Source: Mercurialis annua
Lineage: Eukaryota > Streptophyta > Magnoliopsida > Malpighiales > Euphorbiaceae
Length of the DNA: 64,000 nt
Assembly (NCBI RefSeq): GCF_937616625.2
Contig: NC_065572.1
Location: 42,249,653 to 42,313,652 of the forward strand
Reading direction: 5' to 3'
Part shown: positions 26,672 through 36,832 of the stretch, one piece after another
Numbering within the stretch: the first letter of the stretch is position 1
Layout: the number at the start of each line of letters is the position of its first letter
Program-made: the position numbers and the translations under genes
Notes under the pieces: model-generated
What the model was told of the DNA's origin: nothing
Database searches by the model: none
Seen by the model: only the letters and a program-made list of their open reading frames with translations

Positions 26672-27262
26672 TTGCTCGGTTAAAGTGACTTGTTTTGACT
26701 TGTTTTAAGCTATGGCTTAACTCGGTTACAGCGATTGCTTTGACCTGCTTTAAGCACTAGCTTAACTCGCTTAAAGTGATTGCTTTGACTCGGTTAAAGC
26801 GATTACTTCGTCTTGGTTTAAGCTATGGCTTAACTCGGTTAAAGTGATTGGTTCGACTTTTTTTTAAACTATGGCTTAACTTGGTTAAAGCGATTGCTTC
26901 GTCTTGGTTTAAGCTATGGCTTAACTCGGTTAAAGCGATTGCTTCGACTCGGTTAAAGCGATTGCTTCGTCTTGGTTTAAGCTATGTCTTAACTCGGTTA
27001 AAGCGATTGCTTTGACTTGTTTTAAGCTATGGCTTAACTCGGTTAAAGCGATTGTTTTTTTCTTGGTTTAAGCTATGGCTTAACTCGGTTAAAGCGATTG
27101 CTTCGACTTGTTTTATGCTATGGCTTAACTCGGTTAAAGCGATTGCTTTATCTTGGTTTAAGCTATGGCTTAACTCGGTTAAAGCGATTGCTTCGACTTG
27201 TTTTAAGCTATGGCTTAACTCGGTTAAAGCGATTGCTTCATCTTGGTTTAAGCTATGGACAC
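26672..27262. repeat. 45-bp minisatellite between convergent retrotransposon genes
   Basis: About 13 units of roughly 45 bp carrying TGGCTTAACTCGGTTAAAGC, GATTGCTTCGACTTG and TTTTAAGCTA, with alternation between CGTCTTGGTTTAAG and CGACTTGTTTTAAG variants. The first units are diverged and the last ones nearly identical. It lies between the end of the plus-strand antisense gene (26481) and the minus-strand pol end (27385). Apparent reading frames through it on both strands result from its 15-codon period. About 120 bases of unique sequence follow before pol. Confidence 0.9.
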
Positions 27263-27384
27263 ATTTTGTTTCTTTTCTTCTTTCTGTTATTGATAGGGGA
27301 AAAACTTGCATTCTAGCCTACAACCGATTTTGACTTGAATGCAAGTGAAAAAACCCCTGACAGACTCGATAACCTGAGTGTTGT

Positions 27385-28247
27385 CTACTGATAGAATCTT
27401 TTAAGAACTATGGCATTCCAGGTTCTAGGTAAGTCTCGACCTGACAGATATGTTAGGTGATAGGCCCCTCCTTTCCCTACTTTCTTTACTTGGTAGGGTC
27501 CTTCTTAGTTTGCTCCGAGCTTGGATACCCCTACATTACCTCTTGCTATGTCGGCTCTTCGTAGTACTAGATCTCCTACCTCAAACGTTAGGGGTTTAAC
27601 CCTTTTGTTATGATATGTTGTCATCCTCTACTTGTATGCTTCGATGTGCATCAGTGCCTGTTCTCTTCGTTCTTCTAGCAAATCAAGGCAAAATCTGGTG
27701 TTTTCTTCGTTTTGTTGCTCATCGAAGTATTGTACTCTGATGGTAGGCAAGCCTATTTCTACGGGTACCATTGCTCCACACCCATAGGTTAGGATGTATG
27801 GGGTTCTTCCTATGCCGGCCTTCGGCGTGGTTCTGTATGACCATAAAACACTGTGTAGCTCGTCGGCCCATCAACCTTTTGCCTCGTCCAGGCGCTTTTT
27901 CAATCCGTTAACAATGGTTCTGTTGGTTACCTCGGTCATCCCATTGGTCTGGGGTGGGTGACCAAGGTGAACCGTAGATCGATTCCCTTCTCAGTGTAGA
28001 AGTCTCTGAAATATTTTTTGTCGAATTGTTTACCGTTGTCGGTTATGATGATTCTTGGAATTCTGAAACGACAAATGATTTCTCTTCGGACAAAACTTCG
28101 CACTCGTGCTTCTGTTATGGTGGAGATAGCTTCGGCTTCCACCCATTTGGAGAAATGATCGACAGCTACTATCAAGAATCTCCTTTGCCCACTTGCTGTC
28201 GGGAAGGGGCCAACGATGTCAATACCCCATGTACTGAATGGCGAGGG
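27385..28247 (-). pseudogene. Element A pol: integrase core and C-terminal domain
   Basis: Retroviral-type integrase, which would insert element cDNA into the nuclear genome. Visible on the minus strand: SPFSTWGIDIVGPFPTASG with the first catalytic Asp, RIIITDNGKQFD with the second, and VTNRTIVNGLKKRLDEAKG with the Glu just before it. The C-terminal part has VLWSYRTTPKAGIGRTPY, VGDLVLRRADIARGNVG and EGPYQVKKVGKGGAYHL, typical of the Tat/Athila group. It ends at TAG 27385-27387. Damage: a one-base deletion in a C run near 27960, TGA at 27871, TAG at 27628 and TAA at 27505. The N-terminal part of the same integrase lies at 32752 and beyond, separated by solo LTR D. The product cannot be functional. 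Confidence 0.9.
28243..28247. repeat. Target site duplication GAGGG (left of LTR D)
   Basis: Identical to 32747-32751. The integrase codons on the two sides are in the same frame when one copy is removed. Confidence 0.9.
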
Positions 28248-31200
28248 TGTCACGACCCGATTCTCGGCGTCGAGACCGGCGCTAGGGAATGGGAGTGGTT
28301 GCTCCGAAACCCGTAGCAAGCCTTAAAAACACTTTAAAAATCACTTTAAATTTTTCGCGGAATTCAAAACACATTTTCGAACATTTTAAAATCTCCGTTT
28401 AAAAACGTTCCGATAAAATCATAATGAAACTTTACAATTAATTTCCTATTTAATTAATGTATTCAAGTTTCATACCCACTACACTGGGGTTAATAATGCA
28501 TCTCATTATGCACACACCAACTCATTATGGTGATAACTGCATTTCACTATGCAGACCATTTTATTATGGATTTAAATGCATTTCATTATGAAAACACATT
28601 CGTTAAATTAAAACCGTTACTTTTCAATTACTGGTTATCGTTTTAACGCGTATTCCTCGAATACCGTCTTTTACAAAACCGATAACATGCAATCATGCAT
28701 ATAGCCACGCTGGGCCCCATATTATACACATAACATAGTTGCGTACAGTTTCCTTTACAGTGTATCTCAAAACTCCCGGTACTACCGTGTACCCGGGTTG
28801 CAACTATTTTCCAATACCTTAATGCATGTCGTTAAAATATATTATAATCGTGCGATGAAAACAAAACAGAGTTCATGCGTGGCAAACATCGCAAATACTG
28901 ACATGCTAAGGCGTCTGTCTATCTATTCTACTGCATCTCTACAGATCAAGATAAGACCAAATACCATATACGCAAAACGAAGACTTCATGAATCAAAAAG
29001 ATGAAGTCTTGTCCAGACACAGGCAATATTCCTGAAAAATAGTTCCACAACGTGGGTCAGATATACTGGTGAGTTTACAACTTACAAACACACATTAAAT
29101 AATTTAACCCGTTATAAAATAGTCATATTAAAATATTTAGTACTGGTTCAATCACAGAAACGTAATGATTTAAATGAAATGCCATTTCTAATCCATTTTC
29201 CTCTAAGTCTTCTTTCAGACTGAGATTTATAAACTAGTCGGCTGAACCCGTACATTCGCCCGACTTTAGTTTATTTTCCACTATCCTTTACAGTTCTAAA
29301 CCTTTCTTTAGACTGTTTCCAACTTTTCTCATGAACTCAACGACCGATAACATTTAATGTTCCATGACGTCGTTAGTTCTTAAATCAATCGGCCGAACTC
29401 TATCGTTCCATCGCCGTTAACTTGTTCGGGGTTCTAGACCGTCGTCTTAGAAGCTCTCCCGCTATGTCTGGACCGTCGTCTCAGACTTCTAGACCGTCGT
29501 CTAGATTCACACAGTCCATTCCACTTTACATAAAAATAAATATGCATGCAATAACTAGTGATCACGTAGTCCTATTATAGCCCAAATAGGATGGCACATT
29601 TCGTAGACTCATTCCATAATAATTTTATTTACTCAAAATAAATATACGATATATTTAAAATGCTTTACGATATTAATTTTCCACATTAAAGTAATAATAA
29701 TAATTTTATTACTTTAATATATGCATGTAATAATGCAAACTCACAGACTGTCGCTCCATAAATAATTAAATACGCCACGATGATCCACTATTAGCCACTC
29801 GGTCTATTCCAACCGGTGCTCCTTCAATTTGATCTGTCAATAGTTGACTTTCCGTCACATCTATATTCAGGAATCGTGTTAAGTCGATTTCAAAATAGAA
29901 TTCTAAATCTATTACCGACCTCTAAACACGTAGCCACATAAATACGATATCATATCGTATACAAACAATCATCACATTAAAAACTTTTCACAAAACACTA
30001 TCATTTTCGGTCGTTATTTCAACGTAACCGATTCACAATTCCTTCTCATTCTCGACTATTCGAGAATTACGAACCTACTCTATCGGGTTCGATTCAGGAA
30101 AACACTTGAAATAAATTCAAGGTTCATTCCACATCTATGGCCTTTCATAATTAATCACAAATAATTCTTTTTCTTTTATCTCTTTAATTAGTTTCACTAA
30201 ACTAATCAAATTACCATATTTCCCTTTTATCACATTATCCTTATTCCATTAATTACCGAACTAATTAATAATATTTTAATTATTAAAATTCGAATTTACT
30301 TTCAATATTGGGTCTAACCATTTCATAAGACAATTAAAACAGCCCCTTATTGGCTTAAAATCCTCTTTTAGTTAAAATACTAAAATATCCTCAAACTTTT
30401 CAAAATTAACCATTTAGGTCCTTTCGTAAATCAACCGATTTTAAAAATCGACAAAATTACTTAAAATACCCAAAATCATTTTACTTCAGATTATTAACAA
30501 TTATAACCTGGAAACTTTGGCTAACATACCATGTAGCCCCTCAAATTTGGAAAACTACAATTTTAACCCCAAAACTCTAGTTTTCGGCAAAAACATTCAA
30601 ATCTTTCCAAAAATTACCAAAATCATTTAAAATCATTATACATCAGATTATGTACATCTATAATCTGAAATTTTGGTTAAAATACTGACTGGTCCTTTAT
30701 TTTTACGAAAGTTACATTTTAACCCCTTAACTTTAAACTTTGACAATCATGTCCAAATCTAACAAAATTCAATAAACCATCAAATTCACATACACAAATT
30801 CTTATATATCCAGAAATCAAGTTCTCATTTAATTTCAATCAAATCCGTCATTTTAACCAATTATACAATTTAATCCCTTAACTTTTTAATTTGCTAATCA
30901 TCTCCAAAATTAACAAAATTCACACCAACTTTTAACCATTCTCAATAAATCTAAGCATGAATATTTAACATGTATAATAAACCATGTAATTATGCTTTAC
31001 AAAAATAATACCGAATTATCAAACAATTTTCATACAAATTATTAACAATTTTGACTAATAAAAATCAATATATTCGGCCTCCAATTTTTAACAATTCTAC
31101 ATTTTTTAAATACCAACACAAAATTAATTGCATCCACAACAATTCTAACAGACAACTATCCACCATAATTCCATATCAAAATTTCACTTTAACACATAAA

Positions 31201-32746
31201 AATTTCAAAATCATAATCTCTAAGGTATAACATTTTTTTTTTTTTCGATTCCCACTTGAAATTATAACATCTAAATTTTATTTTCAGATTTAATAAAATA
31301 AAATAATTATTAGATCTTTAACTTTTTTTTTATCAAGAGTTCAAGAACACTCTAAACCTCAAAATTTCATATTACAATTACTCATGAAATTTTCGGATTT
31401 TGTAAAACTCAAAAATCAAAGCTTTTATCTTAAGAACACCCAAATATACCATTTATCAAACAAACCATAACTTTGAAAAATATTTCAAAATTTCCGAAAA
31501 CAACCAACACCCATAATTTAATTTAGACTATTTAATATTAAAATCCAATTGCATGTCAATTTTCTCTACTCAAATATTTTCTTAAGATTATATACTTTTA
31601 AAATCATAATCAAGTTTAGAACTTGAAATTATAATTATTTAAATCTTAGCTTATAAAATAACCATGATTCTTTAAAACTAATTAAGACCCATTTTTTTTA
31701 TCATCTTAAAGATCATAAACTTGAAATAAAAATCAAGTTTTTAACTCTTAAAAAAAATCACCAACACAAACACTTGATTTACACAAACAAACAAGTAAAA
31801 CATGAATAAAACTAACTATTTACATTTATATAGCATAAGAAATTACCTTTATTTTAAGTTGAGAAAAATGGAAGTTTGGAGTGTGGGTGAGTTTGGCCGA
31901 ATACTTGGAGAAGAAAGGGATGAAATGTTTTGTTTTGGGTCTAAGATAGGCATGTGCATCTCTATTTTTATTTGAAATGGCTTAAAGTCATGTTTAGCCC
32001 CTGTATTTTTAATTGGACTAATTTATCATTTCTCCATAATTGATGCCACCTTGCTCATTTTTATTGTCCTAAAGCCACGTTACCTCACTAAAAGAAAAGC
32101 CACATGCCCTTTTCATTTATTTTATTTTTATATATAATTTATTAAATATTTTTAATTTAGAGTAAACTTGATTTCCAAGTTTTGTTCTCTACACATGACA
32201 CATGTTTTAACATGTGTCATACTTTTATAAATTCCTTCTTCTTGCATGACACATATATCTACATGTGTCACAATCTCTACAACCCCTTTTTGTTTCCATG
32301 ACACATGTATCTACATGTGTCACAACCCTTACACCCCATCTGTTCTCCTTTTAGTCTCTACACTATATTTTATAGTATATTTATTTTTATGATTAATTAA
32401 ATACCGTTTTTTTAAAACAAATAAAATATGTTCTACCAATGCATCCACAAATATTTATTTTAGCTCTAAAAATCAAATTTCATATTTTAACCCATTTTAA
32501 ATATTTACAAAATCCATTTTAAAATATTTTGCATTTATTTACGAAAAGGCCACTGCACATAACAAATCAATTTTCAAATAGCACGCAATCTATTTCTAAC
32601 ACGTAATCACATAATTCACACAATTTGACTCGATTAAAGCCTTAAATTGTCAAATTAATTTTTCTATTCCCGGCCTAAAAGTCAACGGGACTAATCTCAC
32701 CGTCCGTTCTTTTAAGATTACATCCTTAAATTTTCGGGGTATTACA
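28248..32746 (-). mobile_element. Solo LTR D (4,499 bp) inside the integrase gene
   Basis: On the minus strand it starts TGTAATACCCCG (at 32746) and ends GGGTCGTGACA (at 28248), the same ends as the other large LTRs here. It is flanked by a perfect five-base duplication GAGGG (28243-28247 and 32747-32751). No primer site, polypurine tract or coding sequence was seen inside, and there is no internal second TGTCACGACC end, so it reads as a very long solo LTR. It contains a palindrome cluster at 32195-32322 and a small cluster of GACCGTCGTCT repeats near 29438-29510. Most of its length is AT-rich non-coding sequence. A non-LTR-like internal sequence cannot be excluded by eye. Confidence 0.85.
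32195..32322. repeat. Cluster of three palindromes in LTR D (ATGACACATG...CATGTGTCAT)
   Basis: Three hairpin-type inverted repeats at 32195-32220, about 32246-32270 and 32299-32322. Arms are TGACACATG and CATGTGTCA; loops are 5-6 bases (TTTTAA, TATCTA-like). They lie about 420-550 bp from the 5' end of the minus-strand LTR, in what should be U3. Confidence 0.85.
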
Positions 32747-32751
32747 GAGGG
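32747..32751. repeat. Target site duplication GAGGG (right of LTR D)
   Basis: Identical to 28243-28247, directly after the LTR end ATTACA. Confidence 0.9.
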
Positions 32752-33230
32752 ACTTATTATCGGACTTTGCTCGTTTGTGGGTTGATGATGCACATTCTGG
32801 TGATATTGACATTTCTCGCATTTTTGTACCAAGCTTGCTGCATCTTGTGCCATTGTCGGCCAGTCGTAACCTTGTAATACCGCTTTTCGACAGAGTGCTA
32901 AATGGGAGATGTGGCTTCCACACATGTCTTCGTGTATTTCGGCTAAGACGTATTCTCCTTCTTCAACCGTGAGGCATCTGGACCATGGATGTGAGAATGA
33001 CTTTCTGTATAGGGTGCCATCGCGGTATGAGAAGTGTGGTGCTCGGCGCTTCACCTTCCTTGCCTCTTTTTTATCCTCGGGTAGGCTTCCATTCTCCATG
33101 TATGATATGATTTGCTCCATCCATTGATCTAACAGGTTGATGAGGAATGTTGCCTCGGGATTTTGGATACTGCTGAAGTTTTGGATCGAGCATGGTATGA
33201 CTGGTACTGTTTCTTTGGTTTTCCGGCCTT
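32752..33230 (-). pseudogene. Element A pol: integrase zinc-binding (HHCC) domain
   Basis: The minus strand reads GTLYRKSFSHPWSRCL, then EIHEDMCGSHISH and CEKCQYHQNVHH, the H-H-C-C pattern of the integrase N-terminal domain. It precedes PTNEQSPIISP, which runs into the LTR D insertion and continues in the same frame into the catalytic core at 28242. A one-base frameshift near 33215-33235 separates it from the preceding RNase H frame. Upstream, the EATFLINLLDQWMEQIISY stretch matches the usual linker between RNase H and integrase in Tat elements. It would hold and orient LTR ends for integration; here it is a broken remnant. Confidence 0.88.
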
Positions 33231-33731
33231 TGCCAATGTGTCTGCCTCTGTGTTCTCTTCTCTGGGTATTTGCTCTAATTCCCATTTTCCACCTTCTTCG
33301 GTAATTTTTGCGAGCAGCTCTTTAACTCGATCTACATATTTTTTCATTTCTGGATCTTTGACCTCAAATAATCCGAGTACTTGGTTAACCACCAGTTGAG
33401 AGTCACTCTGAATTTTGATGAACTCGGCCTTGACTACTGTCGCCATTCTCAATCCTCCTATTAGGGCTTCGTATTCTACTGAATTGTTGGTTGCCGGAAA
33501 ATTCAGGTGGATTGAGTTTTGCATTTTTATATTATGTGGTCCTCTTAATATCATCCCTGCCCCTGCTCCGGCCATGTTTGGTGCTCCGTCTACTTGTAAT
33601 ATCCAGCTGACCAAGCCCTTGTCTACCTCGGTGGGTTGATTGTGTGTTGTTGTTTTGGCCACGTAATCTACTAGGATCTGAGCTTTCATTGTTGTTCTTG
33701 GTTCGTATTTGATATCGTATGATCCTACCAT
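33231..33731 (-). pseudogene. Element A pol: second (archaeal-type) RNase H
   Basis: The minus strand shows ILQVDGAPNMAGAGAG with the first catalytic Asp, NNSVEYEALIGGLRMA with the Glu, IQSDSQLVVNQVLGLFEVKD with the next Asp, and REENTEADTLAKAG with the last. A second RNase H of this kind beside the usual one is the hallmark of the Tat lineage (Ogre, Retand, Grande, RIRE2). The four catalytic positions appear intact. The domain is cut off from the preceding RT/RNase H part by TAG at 33735-33737, where a tryptophan codon is usual. It would degrade the RNA strand of RNA-DNA hybrids during reverse transcription. Confidence 0.88.
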
Positions 33732-33737
33732 GACCGA

Positions 33738-34406
33738 CTAGTTGATTAATCGTCCAGAGGTTTCTGGTGTTCCAAGCGTTTTTTTCAGGGGTTGGTTTGT
33801 TCGGACTACCACTGTGTGAGACTGAAAATACCTTTTGAGTTTTTCTACCGTTAATACCAGCGCAAATACAAATTTTTTGATGTTGCTATATCTGAGCTCG
33901 GGGCCTTTAAACACTCTGCTCGTGTAGTACACCGGTTTCTGCTCGGTTTCTTCTTCTTTTACAAGCACATATGCTACTGTTTTGTTGGTGACACTTATAT
34001 ATAAGTATAACACTTCTCCAACTTCGGGTCGCACGAGTAGTGGTGAACTTAGAAATTTTTTGTGCTCCTCAAAAGACTGTTGGCACTCTTCGGTCCACTT
34101 GAAGCTTTCCACATTTCTTAGTGTTTTGAAGAATGGGAGACATCTCTTGGCCGTCTTCGGGGCTTTCATGTCTATGATTGCTTTTGTTTTTTCCGGGTTT
34201 ACCTTAATGCATTTTTGAGAGATGAGGTAACCGAGGAATTTCCCTGCCGGGACTCCGAAGGCACACTTGTCCGGGTTTAACTTGAGCTTGTATTTCTTTA
34301 GCTTGGTGAAAACGTCTTCTAGGTCTTTCGCGTGGTCTTCTACTTTTCTGGATTTGACGATGATTTCATCAACGTACACCTCCATGTTTCGACCGATCTG
34401 GTCCTT
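33738..34406 (-). pseudogene. Element A pol: C-terminal half of reverse transcriptase and first RNase H
   Basis: Begins at KDQIGRNMEVYVDEIIVKS, just where element B cuts the gene, so the fingers and most of the palm are missing. The catalytic box reads YVDE instead of YVDD. Next come LNPDKCAFGVPAGKFLGYLI and the connection segment (KCIKVNPEKTKAIIDMKAPK), then the gypsy RNase H stretch (ALVLTVEKLKRYFQSHTVVV and NQPLKKTLGTPETSGRL). There is no start codon of its own. Gag, protease and the RT N-terminus of element A are not in the window. Confidence 0.9.
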
Positions 34407-34878
34407 TGTCACGAACCAAATTATTGAGCCGAGACCGGCGCTAGGGAATGGGAGTGGTAGCTCCGAAACCCGTAGCAAGCCTAAAACCACTATTAATTTT
34501 TCGCATTTAAAATTATAATATCATATATAAACCTTTTTAGAAAACTCTTTTACATAATATAATTATAGATATTAAAATATCATATTACAGTTTACATTCA
34601 AAACTAACTATTTGAAATCCAGATGTCTATCTAATACTGACATCTACTGACTACTGCAGCTCTAGGAACTCATGCTTGTGCAAGTCCAATGACTTCTGGC
34701 ACAATGGAGATGGTTTGTCTGATCCGACTCTGCTTACCTGCAAACATCAGAGTGAGGGGTCAGTATTTGGGAAAATACTGAGTGAGTTTGCAAGTTACTT
34801 ATAGTATTATCAAAATATAGCGTTATACGCTTAATACATATATAAATTTATGATATAAGCAAACATTATTAATTTTCA

Positions 34879-35066
34879 AAGTGTGAGTCCAACTCACTAG
34901 ATACGGGGACTTCCAGACTACACCGTAGCCGAGTGCTCACTCGTATCGAAATCATAAAGTGTGAGTCCAACTCACTGGTGGCCCAGCCACTGGTGGGCCC
35001 AGCCCACTAGATACGGGGACTTCCAGACTACACCGTAGCCGAGTTCACTCTCGTATCGAATTCATA
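34879..35066. repeat. Two-copy direct duplication of about 90-98 bp in LTR B
   Basis: Both copies contain AGATACGGGGACTTCCAGAC and CGTAGCCGAGT. The second has a small GTGGCCCAGCCACTGG insertion. The truncated 5' LTR breaks within its first copy. Confidence 0.8.
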
Positions 35067-35752
35067 ACATATTATGCATAAACATATATTACCTTACTTC
35101 TTAATTACAAAGTCAGACACTCTAGACTGACTCACTAATGATCACACAGCCTATTGACACCCAATAGGTAGTTGGTCTCTTTGGACCGCACATTAGACAT
35201 TCATCTTCAAACAATGAGTACAAGAAATTCATATAATCAAATCTATCAAACAAAACAGCTTATATGAGCAAATCATATAGATACGAGATATTTAATAATA
35301 ATACTCGTAATATAAGAAAATAACTTTTATACTAATAATACGCGAAAGTAAATTTGCCACTCACAGTGACCGCTATCCAAAACTGCATTACTATAATCCC
35401 GCAAGCGTAAGCTCCATGCGTTGTCCAATCACATGCCCACTTCAGCTAAATGACTTGGTAGCTTGTCGGTACGTCAGTTACTTAATCGAGTTACCTATAC
35501 GTTTAATCCATAAACGTGGGCTTAGTATTCAAACTCCTAAGTTATAAACTTAGGTTAACATAATCGTATTTCAAATACGACTCTTAACTTTGATAATCTC
35601 TTAATCACACCTTTCTTTTAAACGTCCTAGTTTACGTTTTGATATTCAATCGAATTACGGTTGATTACGCGACTTAAAATTGTCTGAAATCAAGTTTCCG
35701 CGTTGCGTCAGGGCTCTGGAAGCCAAAATCATCGATTTCCGCTAACGAGGGA

Positions 35753-35863
35753 CTGCACGTTCGTGCAGCAGTGTACTGCACGTTCGTGAACGTGCAGTAC
35801 GCTGCACGATCGTGCAGTTGCTGTGCTGCACGTTCGTGCAGCCTTTGGCTGCACGATGTGCAG
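35753..35863. repeat. Cluster of five palindromes in LTR B (CTGCACG-N-CGTGCAG)
   Basis: CTGCACGTTCGTGCAG at 35753-35768, a longer CTGCACGTTC...GAACGTGCAG form at 35776-35797, the perfect palindrome CTGCACGATCGTGCAG at 35802-35817, CTGCACGTTCGTGCAG at 35826-35841, and a short CTGCACGATGTGCAG at 35849-35863. It lies about 955-1065 bp from the 5' end of the LTR on the minus strand. Confidence 0.88.
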
Positions 35864-36818
35864 CCCCGGGGTTCATTCCCCGGGCCATTTCCGACGTGCT
35901 ACGACATGCTAAATCGATCCGTAACGCTTAATAACATCAAAAACTCAAGATTCAAGCTTAAAACGTCGAATTCAAACTCAAAATCATTAAAACGGTAAAA
36001 CCGCTCGAAACCCTAAACCAAAACGTCAAGCTTACCTCGATTTGAAGCTTAAAGATGATAGGGAATTGAACTCTTAATCCATCGGCGCGAGAATTACTCG
36101 ATTTGGACGAGAAACGGCGAAACCGCGACGGATCGTAATCGTTCGCCAAAAACCCTTCGTCTGATACTCTTTCCTTCTCTGATTCTCATCTTTCTCTTGA
36201 TTCTTATATATATGTATTGGTCAAAAGATCATTTTGATTCCTCACTTCTTTAACTCATACCTTTTACTTTTAAACTTTCTAATTTAACTAAACGGTTAAA
36301 TTATTCTTTTATACGTATTATTTATATCCACTTAAATAATACTTGGCCCGAAATTATTATTTTCCGTCAATACTCTTTGAATTGCTATTCTCGAGACTTA
36401 CTTGGCTAATTTACGTTTTGGCCCTTGAACTTTTCAAAAGTTACAATTTAGCCCAAAACGTATCCGCATCCAAATTTTAAAAGGTCTCCGATTGACCCGA
36501 AACTTTTACCACATATACTATAAAACGTTTCGCGGACCTTGGCGAAATAATTTCCATTTTGAGTCATAGTGGCTAAATTACCACTTTAGTCCCTGTACTT
36601 TATTTTGCAACTTTCTTAACATACTTCCTTTCTAATTCCAATTCCAACTCTAGAATTGAAATATAACGTTAAATTCTTTGCTATAATCTCTTTTAATACC
36701 AATCTACTAAAACTTATTTATCTTACTTTTATCGGAAGGCTTTCCGATATCGCCACTCTGGCGACTCAAAACTGGACACGTGGTCCAATTAGATAATTAA
36801 ATATTTTGGGGTATTACA

Positions 36819-36832
36819 TTCTTCCCCCCTTA
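36819..36832 (-). promoter_or_regulatory. Polypurine tract of element B
   Basis: The minus strand reads TAAGGGGGGAAGAA directly before TGTAATACCCC, as expected for the primer of plus-strand synthesis. Confidence 0.85.

Larger units (their letters stand above)
34407..36818 (-). mobile_element. 3' LTR of element B (2,412 bp)
   Basis: On the minus strand it starts TGTAATACCCC (36818) and ends GTGACA (34407). A polypurine tract adjoins it at 36819. Its first 540 plus-strand bases match the truncated 5' LTR at 41390-41929 with only three substitutions that I could find, so insertion was recent relative to the other elements. It contains a direct duplication (34879-34968 and 34969-35066, sharing AAGTGTGAGTCCAACTCACT and ACTACACCGTAGCCGAG) and a palindrome cluster (35753-35863). 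No coding sequence is seen. Confidence 0.9.

Noticed and set aside
27027..27333. Open frames through the 45-bp minisatellite on both strands
   Set aside because: The 15-codon period explains them. The repeat has no start context or domain.
28026..28316. Plus-strand frame over the integrase
   Set aside because: Shadow of the integrase core on the minus strand, running across the LTR D boundary.
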